This document shows positions 1 through 4,548 of a DNA stretch of 10,316 nt, in pieces. Position numbers and translations under genes: made by a program. The stretch is taken from the NCBI GenBank assembly GCA_041476545.1, contig JBGOTP010000175.1, positions 1 to 10,316 on the forward strand, written 5' to 3'. Positions within the stretch are counted from its first letter, which is position 1, and each line of letters begins with the position of its first letter. The notes beneath the pieces are model-generated. The model saw only the letters and a program-made list of their open reading frames with translations, searched no databases and was not told the DNA's origin. The DNA is from JBGOTP01 sp041476545 (GTDB lineage Bacteria > Acidobacteriota > Vicinamibacteria > Vicinamibacterales > CAVVIG01).

Positions 1-2
1 AC

Positions 3-311
3 GGCATGCAGCAGCTCGGGATGCCGCTCTATCAGTGCCAACCTCCCACTGGCTACAAGGACACGGCGGATGCGTGGACCAACACGGGCGCACTGGTCGG
101 CCGGATGAACTTTGCAACGAACCTCGCGACCAATCGGCAGTTGGGCATGGGAACGGGCTCGCTTCAGTCGCTCGGCACGAGCGACACGATGATCGAGTCG
201 ATTCTCGGCCCGAACGCCGCCGAGACAACGCGCGCGGTGATTTCGCAGGCGTCAACGATGCCCCAGATGCTCGCGCTCACGCTCGGATCCCCGGAGTTTC
301 AAAGACGCTGA
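3..311 (+). CDS. DUF1800 family protein, C-terminal fragment (5' end outside window)
   Basis: The frame is open from the window edge and ends at TGA 309-311, so only about the last 102 residues are present. The sequence LGMPLYQCQPPTGYKDTADA, followed by W-x-N-x-GAL-x-x-RMNFA and a terminal LALTLGSPEFQRR, is the characteristic end of DUF1800 proteins. These are large secreted or periplasmic proteins of unknown biochemical function that are almost always encoded next to a DUF1501 gene, as here. The gene must begin upstream, and the in-frame ATG at 6 is internal. The stop codon lies inside the first units of a heptamer repeat. The family call is confident; the function is unknown. Confidence 0.9.
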   Translation, partial: GMQQLGMPLYQCQPPTGYKDTADAWTNTGALVGRMNFATNLATNRQLGMGTGSLQSLGTSDTMIESILGPNAAETTRAVISQASTMPQMLALTLGSPEFQRR

Positions 312-335
312 AAGCTGATAGCTGAAAGCTGATAG
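308..335. repeat. Heptamer tandem array (CTGAAAG/CTGATAG) over a stop codon
   Basis: A 14-mer, CTGAAAGCTGATAG, occurs twice head to tail at 308-321 and 322-335. Each copy splits into two heptamers, CTGAAAG and CTGATAG, and a degenerate fifth unit (CTAGTTG) follows. The first unit contains the TGA stop of the DUF1800 gene, and the array fills most of the 42-nt gap to the DUF1501 start. It is seen directly in the sequence; its role is unknown. Confidence 0.85.
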
Positions 336-353
336 CTAGTTGATGAGTGTCCT

Positions 354-1595
354 ATGACTTCACGTCGAGTGTTCTTGAAGAACGGCGCGTGTGCGTTCGT
401 GACCCTCGGCTTCGCGCCGTCGTTTCTGGCGCGGACGGCGTTTGCCGCCGGCACCGGCCGAGCGAAGCAGCTGATTGCCATCTTCCAGCGTGGCGCGGTC
501 GATGGCCTCAACATGGTCGTGCCGTACGGTGAATCGGATTATTACCGCGCGCGGCCGAGCATCGGCATCCCGCGACCCCATGCGCCAGAGGGCGCGATCG
601 ATCTCAATGGGTTCTTCGGTTTGAATCCGCGCCTGGGTTCCCTCAAGAGCCTGTGGGATTCGCGCGATCTCGCAATCGTCCATGCGTGCGGCTCCCCCGA
701 TTCCACCAGATCGCACTTCGACGCGCAGGACTACATGGAGACGGGCACGCCCGGTGTGAAGAGCACGGAGGACGGCTGGCTGAACCGGTATCTGCAGGCC
801 CGCACACTGGAGCCGGAGAGTTCATTCCGCGCCGTCGCCTTGTCGCAGCAGCTTCCTCGCATGCTGCAGGGTCGTGCGCCGGCGCTCGCGATGAATCAGA
901 TCGCGCAGTTCGGGATCCGCGGCGGGCCGGGCGACATGATGAGCCATTCCTTCGAGGCTCAGTATGCCGCCGCCGCCGATCGGATCCTGAACGGCGTCGG
1001 GCGCGAGGCGTTCAGCGCGATGAAGACGCTGAAGGTCGCCGACCCGTCGAAGTACCAGCCGGAGCACGGCGCTCAGTACACGACGAGCCCGTTCGGCCAG
1101 GCGCTCCGGCAGATCGCACAGCTCTCGAAGTCGGACGTCGGCCTCGAGGTCGCGTTTGCCGACCTCGGCGGCTGGGACACGCACGTCAACCAGGGAGCGG
1201 CGCAGGGTCAGCTCGCTACGCGCCTCGACGATTTCTCCCGCGGCATCGCCGCCCTCGTCACCGATTTGGGCGACCGCATGGCCGATACCGTTGTGCTGAC
1301 CATGTCGGAGTTCGGTCGGGCGGTGAACGAGAACGGCAATCGCGGCACCGATCACGGCCACGGCAACGCGATGTTCATCATCGGCGGCGGCGTGCGGGGC
1401 GGCAAGGTCTACGGCACGTGGCCGGGGCTCGCCGTGGGCAGGCGCTACGAAGGACGCGACCTGGCGGTCACAACCGACTTCCGTGACGTATTCGGCGAAG
1501 TGGTCGTGCGTCATCTCGGCCTGGCCAACCCGCAGCCGATCTTCCCCGGCTACACGGTCGCGCCCGCGAAGTTCCCGGGGCTCTTCGGAGCCTGA
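354..1595 (+). CDS. DUF1501 family Tat-exported protein
   Basis: This complete 413-residue protein has a twin-arginine signal: SRRVFLK at residues 3-9, a hydrophobic stretch at about 12-26 and a likely cleavage after TAFA (residue 31). Folded export to the periplasm or cell surface is therefore expected. Family motifs are HFDAQDYMETGTPG from residue 121, GGWDTH at 272-277, MSEFGR at 317-322 and GTDHGHG ending at 337. Next come GGGVRGGKVYG and a WPGL motif. DUF1501 proteins belong to the alkaline-phosphatase/sulfatase-like superfamily, so the Asp/His motifs may bind metal; no substrate is established. The ATG at 354 is chosen because the Tat motif follows directly; its Shine-Dalgarno is weak (GATGAG). 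It lies 42 nt after the DUF1800 gene and is probably co-transcribed with it. Confidence 0.93.
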   Translation: MTSRRVFLKNGACAFVTLGFAPSFLARTAFAAGTGRAKQLIAIFQRGAVDGLNMVVPYGESDYYRARPSIGIPRPHAPEGAIDLNGFFGLNPRLGSLKSLWDSRDLAIVHACGSPDSTRSHFDAQDYMETGTPGVKSTEDGWLNRYLQARTLEPESSFRAVALSQQLPRMLQGRAPALAMNQIAQFGIRGGPGDMMSHSFEAQYAAAADRILNGVGREAFSAMKTLKVADPSKYQPEHGAQYTTSPFGQALRQIAQLSKSDVGLEVAFADLGGWDTHVNQGAAQGQLATRLDDFSRGIAALVTDLGDRMADTVVLTMSEFGRAVNENGNRGTDHGHGNAMFIIGGGVRGGKVYGTWPGLAVGRRYEGRDLAVTTDFRDVFGEVVVRHLGLANPQPIFPGYTVAPAKFPGLFGA

Positions 1596-1608
1596 CTTCA
1601 ACACGAGC

Positions 1609-1680
1609 CATCACGAAGGCACGAAGAACACGAAGGTCCCTTTTCAAAGAGTTCTTCGTGGCCTTCGTGTCTTCGTGATG
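1609..1680. repeat. Long imperfect inverted repeat built of CACGAAG units
   Basis: The left arm (1609-1635) contains three CACGAAG units about 8-9 nt apart, and the right arm (1654-1680) contains the complementary CTTCGTG units. The 27-nt arms pair with 24 Watson-Crick pairs, one G-U pair (1619/1670) and two mismatches (1627-1628 against 1661-1662), around an 18-nt loop. It starts 13 nt after the DUF1501 stop. As RNA it would be a strong hairpin, but no T tract follows. CACGAAG-type arrays are, from memory, a common intergenic repeat in acidobacterial and other genomes. It may act as an mRNA 3' end or simply be a dispersed repeat. Confidence 0.85.
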
Positions 1681-1707
1681 AACGGTCGTGTTCGCGATGA
1701 ACAGGCG

Positions 1708-1716
1708 TGATACAGT
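1708..1716 (+). promoter_or_regulatory. Possible extended -10 promoter for the BMC-H gene
   Basis: TGATACAGT combines an extended -10 TG (1708-1709) with TACAGT (1711-1716), a 4/6 match to TATAAT. No good -35 is seen; TTCGCG at 1691 is poor and too close. Transcription would start near 1723, about 9 nt before ATG 1732 and downstream of the alternative GTG at 1717. This is a prediction from sequence only. Confidence 0.3.
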
Positions 1717-1731
1717 GTGCCCCACACACAC

Positions 1732-2037
1732 ATGGCTGACCGGGCGGACAAAGAGAAGCGCGAAATCGGCGACGCGCTCGGCATGGTCGAGACGCGGGGC
1801 CTCGTCGGTATGATCGAGGCCGCCGACGCCATGGTCAAGACCGCCAACGTCGTCTTCGTGGGCTGGCAGAAGGTCGATGCCGGTCTCGTCACCGCGATTG
1901 TCCGGGGCGACGTCGGATCGGTGCAGGCGGCAACCGATGCCGGCGCGGCCGCGGCGCGACGGGTCGGCGAACTGGTCGGCGTGCACGTTATCCCGCGACC
2001 CGCCGACGACCTGGAAAAAGTCTTCCCTATCCGTTAG
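1732..2037 (+). CDS. Bacterial microcompartment hexameric shell protein (BMC-H, EutM/PduA-like)
   Basis: The 101-residue protein carries one BMC domain at about residues 15-99. Hallmarks are ALGMVETRGLVGMIEAADAM, VRGDVG at 57-62, AATDAGAAAA at 66-75, and HVIPRP at 85-90 followed by DLEKVFPI, which closely resembles the end of EutM. Such proteins form hexamers that tile polyhedral shells around enzymes. The edge lysine (K36) and the arginine of HVIPRP (R89), which make hexamer contacts in PduA, are present. The pore loop reads K-V-D-A-G (47-51) where PduA has K-I-G-S-G, so an acidic residue would sit at or near the pore. A charged extension of about 14 residues precedes the domain. An in-frame GTG at 1717 would add five residues; ATG 1732 is preferred because it gives MAD, as in other BMC-H proteins, and fits the promoter. 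No clear Shine-Dalgarno, shell partner or cargo enzyme is visible. Confidence 0.93.
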   Translation: MADRADKEKREIGDALGMVETRGLVGMIEAADAMVKTANVVFVGWQKVDAGLVTAIVRGDVGSVQAATDAGAAAARRVGELVGVHVIPRPADDLEKVFPIR

Positions 2038-2489
2038 CGCTTCTTTCTCTTCCTGACTTTCCCGCCCAATTCCTTCAGAAGTCCCTCGTCGCCAACGACG
2101 AGCAGCGGCTGCGCCGGCGACTTCAGCAGATTGTAGAACTCGCCCTCCGACGTCCGCGCATAGATCTCACGTCCATCGGTGAGCAACTGCACCGATCCGC
2201 CGCCGCCGGTGGCATCGAACAGGCGCGTGCTGAAGCGCTCCTTCAAGACGTTCAGGATGGTGTGCAGCTGATACACCGAAAACCCGCGGTTCCGCAAATC
2301 CGCGAGGACGAGCAGCTCGAACAGTTCAATCGGTGTGTACCGACGCTCGGTGTGCCCCCCTGCCTGGGTGGGGTGGGAGGGAATCGCGGGGGAGATCAGC
2401 CCTCCGGCATCCCACAACTGGAGCTGCCGCGCGGTCAGTCCGGTCAGCGCGGCGACCTCACGAGAACCATAGGTCCGCTTCAATTTCAT
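2034..2489 (-). CDS. MerR-type helix-turn-helix regulator
   Basis: The 151-residue protein has an N-terminal MerR-like winged HTH. YGSREVAALTGLTARQLQLW (7-26) forms the helix-turn-helix, and the wing region includes an insert at about 37-48 before RRYTPIELFELLVLADLRNR (49-68). The usual YYE-type end of the recognition region is replaced by QLWD. There is no Cys cluster, so metal sensing is not supported. The C-terminal half (about 95-151) has no recognised ligand fold and ends in a strongly basic tail, KVRKRKKR. ATG 2489 lies 8 nt after the dehydratase stop, suggesting one transcript and possibly translational coupling. Its TAA (2034-2036, read on minus) overlaps the TAG of the convergent BMC gene. 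The targets are unknown; neighbouring genes are the obvious guess. Confidence 0.82.
   Translation of the reverse strand: MKLKRTYGSREVAALTGLTARQLQLWDAGGLISPAIPSHPTQAGGHTERRYTPIELFELLVLADLRNRGFSVYQLHTILNVLKERFSTRLFDATGGGGSVQLLTDGREIYARTSEGEFYNLLKSPAQPLLVVGDEGLLKELGGKVRKRKKR
2366..2381 (+). other. Perfect G-quadruplex motif inside the MerR gene
   Basis: GGGTGGGGTGGGAGGG on the + strand has four G runs of at least three, separated by single-base loops, which is the most stable class of predicted quadruplex. The + strand is the template strand for the minus-strand MerR gene, whose mRNA would be C-rich here. The segment encodes Pro-Ser-His-Pro-Thr in the wing insert. Folding in vivo is untested. 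Confidence 0.6.
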
Positions 2490-2497
2490 CTGCGCAG

Positions 2498-2812
2498 TTA
2501 CTCGACTACCCGATTACCCAATTGCAAAATTCCCGAGACCCTGTCGGCCATCGCCGCACCATCGAAGTCCTTCAGGGTGAGGCCGCCCTCGCTGTGCGTC
2601 GAGTAGACGAGCGTCACGCGCTTATAGTTGATCAGGATGTCGGGATGATGGTCGGAGGATTCCGCCTCCGGCACGAGGCGACTGACGAACGCCACCGCCT
2701 CGGGAAATCCGTTGAACGTGTATTGCTTCCTGATCGCGTGGCCATCGAGCGTCCATCCGCTCAGCCTCTCGAGGCGTTCCGCGATCTCTGCCGTCGACAG
2801 TTTCGTGTGCAT
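2498..2812 (-). CDS. phhB: Pterin-4a-carbinolamine dehydratase (PCD/DCoH)
   Basis: The 104-residue protein has the full length of the family, which dehydrates 4a-hydroxytetrahydropterin during pterin recycling after aromatic amino acid hydroxylation. Active-site motif: E49 and S52-S53-D54 lead into H55-H56-P57, then NYKRVTLVYSTH (62-73) and D82, matching the family pattern of HHP, aromatic, His and Asp. ATG 2812 is preferred over an upstream GTG at 2821 because AGGTG lies about 6 nt before it. No phenylalanine hydroxylase gene is in the window. In bacteria lacking one, these proteins have been linked to molybdopterin or other pterin roles, so the pathway here is uncertain. It lies 27 nt after the upstream small gene and 8 nt before the MerR gene. 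Its last residues are encoded by a degenerate octamer repeat. Confidence 0.9.
   Translation of the reverse strand: MHTKLSTAEIAERLERLSGWTLDGHAIRKQYTFNGFPEAVAFVSRLVPEAESSDHHPDILINYKRVTLVYSTHSEGGLTLKDFDGAAMADRVSGILQLGNRVVE
2503..2534. repeat. Degenerate octamer array at the end of the PCD gene
   Basis: Successive 8-mers read CGACTACC (2503), CGATTACC (2511), CAATTGCA (2519) and AAATTCCC (2527), decaying along the row. The array lies within the last 11 codons of the PCD gene, so it encodes the terminal LGNRVVE stretch. From memory, CAATTACC-type arrays are frequent between genes in related genomes. Confidence 0.5.
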
Positions 2813-2839
2813 AAGGAGCACCTAATCTCGTCAGCAGGA

Positions 2840-3244
2840 CTAGTCCGGCTCCCGAGCGCGAATCGCGTCGAGCCGGATGCGCTCTCCGTCCATCCGTTCG
2901 AGCGATGCTTTCTGCAACGCCACCGCCGGACGATCCAGACAAGCGGTCTGATCATCGCCCCGACCAGCCGCTCGACCGGCGGGCTGATGGCCGAACGCCG
3001 CATCGACAGTCGCCCGATAGTACGCCCGTTCCGCCGCCTGGAGATCTGCGAGCGCGGCGGCGTGCTCGTACTGCCACCCCAGCCATCGCGACAGGCGATC
3101 GACGGCTTCCGTCTCTGACGGTCCGGCGCACTCGAGACCAAACCGGTCGCCCGTGTCGGCGCGTTCAGCGTAGGCAACCCACTCGCCGTGACGTTCGGTC
3201 GCGTGAATCCGATACCGGCGGTCGCCCGTGCAGATCTCTTTCAT
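2840..3244 (-). CDS. Conserved-looking hypothetical protein, 134 residues
   Basis: I do not recognise a named family. The N-terminal part (about 1-45: YRIHATERHGEWVAYAERAD, then GDRFGLEC) looks like paired beta strands with a regular charged/hydrophobic pattern. Residues 46-78 (EAVDRLSRWLGWQYEHAAAL, then a Glu/Ala-rich run) look helical, and the tail (about 108-132) looks like a second amphipathic helix. There is no signal peptide or membrane segment, so it is probably cytosolic. ATG 3244 is the only plausible start; its Shine-Dalgarno is weak. It lies 27 nt upstream of the PCD gene on the same strand, so it probably heads that cluster. Support for it being real is the low-complexity-free, protein-like composition and its tight packing with PCD. 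Overlapping open frames on both strands here look like shadows. Confidence 0.65.
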   Translation of the reverse strand: MKEICTGDRRYRIHATERHGEWVAYAERADTGDRFGLECAGPSETEAVDRLSRWLGWQYEHAAALADLQAAERAYYRATVDAAFGHQPAGRAAGRGDDQTACLDRPAVALQKASLERMDGERIRLDAIRAREPD

Positions 3245-3256
3245 TCAGACCACAAG

Positions 3257-3274
3257 GTCCGGCTGAAGCCGGAC
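3257..3274. repeat. GTCCGGCT/AGCCGGAC palindromic repeat
   Basis: Two perfect 8-nt arms, GTCCGGCT (3257-3264) and AGCCGGAC (3267-3274), flank GA. It lies 12 nt upstream of the small hypothetical gene, between it and thiO. From memory, CCGGCTGAAGCCGG-type elements are dispersed many times in acidobacterial genomes, and their translations appear as spurious peptides such as GPAEAGLH. It could form an RNA hairpin after thiO. Confidence 0.75.
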
Positions 3275-3304
3275 TCCACAAGATAGCCGTCCACTCAACA
3301 TGAC

Positions 3305-3357
3305 CTCCGTTGCTCCGTTCCTCCGTGTCAAGCCGTTGCCTCCGTCGGCTCCGTTCC
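3305..3357. repeat. CTCCGTT octamer array downstream of thiO
   Basis: CTCCGTTG (3305), CTCCGTTC (3313) and CTCCGTGT (3321) are perfectly spaced by 8 nt. After a degenerate spacer with GCCGTTG, the units CTCCGTCGG (3340) and CTCCGTTCC (3349) follow. The array ends 9 nt from the thiO stop. On the minus strand it reads as repeated ACGGAGG-like runs that resemble Shine-Dalgarno sequences, but no start codon there opens a convincing gene. Confidence 0.75.
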
Positions 3358-3365
3358 CTACATCC

Positions 3366-4484
3366 CTACAGCTCGCCGAATCGCTGCGGTCTCGTCAGCT
3401 CGAGCATCGGGTCCATGACGTTCTCGAGCATCGCGTCGGCCACGAGGTGCGCGGTGAGCGGCGCGAGCAGAATGCCGTTTCGATAGTGGCCCGTGGCGTA
3501 CATCACGCCGGGCAGCACACTCGACGCGCCAATCACCGGGAGGTCGTCGCCACTCGCGGGCCTCAGACCGGCTTTTGCGGATGTGAAATTGGCGGCGGAT
3601 ACGTCCGGCACGAGCTCGGACGCCGCCTCGATCAGGCATCGCACGCCAGCCACGGTCGTCCGCTCGTCAAAGCCGGTATCCTCCACGGTCGCGCCGACGA
3701 GCAGCGTCCCATCATCCCAGGGCACGAGGTAGCAGCGCGCGCCCCAGATCACTCGCCGGAGCGTGGGGCCCTTCCACGCCAGCTGCAGAAGCTGACCGCG
3801 CACGGGCCGAATCGGCACGCGCGCCGACACGCCCTCGATGTCAATCTGTCCCGACCAGCTGCCGGCCGCCAGCACGACCCGATTGCCGGTCAACGACCCG
3901 CGTGCGGTCTCAATCGCCAGATCGTCACCGACTCTGGAGATCCGCTTCACCCGGCTGTGTTCGACGATCTGCGCCCCATGGCGTCTCGCCGCCGTCGCCA
4001 GCGCCCGGGTCAGTTCGCCGGCGGCCACGAAACCGTGCGTCGAGATGAAGAGACCGCCCGCGACATCACCGGTGAGATGCGGCTCTTCGTGACGGACCGC
4101 GCGGGCATCCAGCAGCTCTGCCACGACGCCACGACGGGCAAGATCCAGAGCGGCCGCCTCCAGCCCGTTCATGGCGTCGGCGTCCAGGGCGACATCCAGG
4201 GTTCCCGTACGGCGATACGTCACGTCCATGCCGCTGGCCGACGAGACGTCGGCGACGAATGTGTCGTACTGCTCGAGGCTGAGAGCGGCGAGGGCGGCAA
4301 GCGGCCAGTGATGTCGAGCCTCGATGTAGGGCGCCAGTACTCCGGCGGACGCCTGGGTCGCTCCCATCCCGGCCGGCCGGTCGTCGACAACCTGCACTGA
4401 CGCGCCCCTTCGAGCCAGCTCGTAGGCCACCGCGCACCCGACAATGCCGGCGCCGATCACCACAATGTCGGTCGTCGAATCCAC
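3366..4484 (-). CDS. thiO: Glycine oxidase ThiO (FAD-dependent, thiazole synthesis)
   Basis: The 372-residue protein belongs to the DAO/glycine oxidase family. ThiO oxidises glycine to dehydroglycine (iminoacetate), the C2-N donor for the thiamin thiazole ring, using FAD and O2 in the cytosol. An FAD-binding GAGIVG (11-16) sits at the very N-terminus. Other family marks are RPVRGQLLQL, YLVPWDDGTLLVGATVEDTG, GLRPASGDDLPVIG and GHYRNGILLAPLTA. R308 and R335 have the same spacing (27) as Arg302 and Arg329 of the B. subtilis enzyme, which hold the substrate carboxylate. GTG 4484 is chosen because the Rossmann strand begins immediately after it; no clear Shine-Dalgarno precedes it. No other thi genes are nearby, although ThiO is often near thiS or thiG. 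A related amino-acid oxidase is the alternative. Divergent from pyc. Confidence 0.9.
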   Translation of the reverse strand: MDSTTDIVVIGAGIVGCAVAYELARRGASVQVVDDRPAGMGATQASAGVLAPYIEARHHWPLAALAALSLEQYDTFVADVSSASGMDVTYRRTGTLDVALDADAMNGLEAAALDLARRGVVAELLDARAVRHEEPHLTGDVAGGLFISTHGFVAAGELTRALATAARRHGAQIVEHSRVKRISRVGDDLAIETARGSLTGNRVVLAAGSWSGQIDIEGVSARVPIRPVRGQLLQLAWKGPTLRRVIWGARCYLVPWDDGTLLVGATVEDTGFDERTTVAGVRCLIEAASELVPDVSAANFTSAKAGLRPASGDDLPVIGASSVLPGVMYATGHYRNGILLAPLTAHLVADAMLENVMDPMLELTRPQRFGEL

Positions 4485-4548
4485 CAGGCGAATCTTATCG
4501 CCAAGACCGGGGGCTGGCGCGTTGGACTAAAATTGTTCGGTTGCACCC
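4485..4548. promoter_or_regulatory. Divergent thiO/pyc promoter region
   Basis: This 64-nt gap must hold the promoters for both directions. For pyc, TAAAAT (4528-4533) matches TATAAT at 5/6 and predicts a start near 4540-4541, leaving a leader of about 8 nt and no Shine-Dalgarno. No good -35 is seen 17 nt upstream. For thiO, TAAGAT on the minus strand (4497-4492, 4/6) would place initiation next to its GTG. The pyc box is moderately convincing, the thiO box weak. Confidence 0.4.

Noticed and set aside
822..1604. 260-residue minus-strand frame opposite the DUF1501 gene
   Set aside because: It is antisense to a protein with Tat signal and family motifs; it has no motif of its own.
1640..1653. 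Riboswitch or structured RNA in the hairpin loop region upstream of the BMC gene
   Set aside because: The loop is short and of simple sequence; no conserved riboswitch core is visible and the structure is explained by the inverted repeat.
1609..1680. CRISPR array considered for the CACGAAG units
   Set aside because: Units are 7-8 nt with 1-2 nt between them, with no 20-40-nt spacers and no cas genes.
1483..1710. Small frame crossing the DUF1501 end and the CACGAAG repeat, with peptide HHEGTKNTK
   Set aside because: This peptide is the translation of the repeat itself, a well-known annotation artefact.
2905..3303. 132-residue + frame ending in GPAEAGLHK
   Set aside because: Pro/Arg-rich shadow of the minus-strand hypothetical gene; its tail is translated palindrome repeat.
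3300..4400. 366-residue + strand frame opposite thiO
   Set aside because: It starts inside the CTCCGTT repeat and is antisense to a clear ThiO; the composition is shadow-like.
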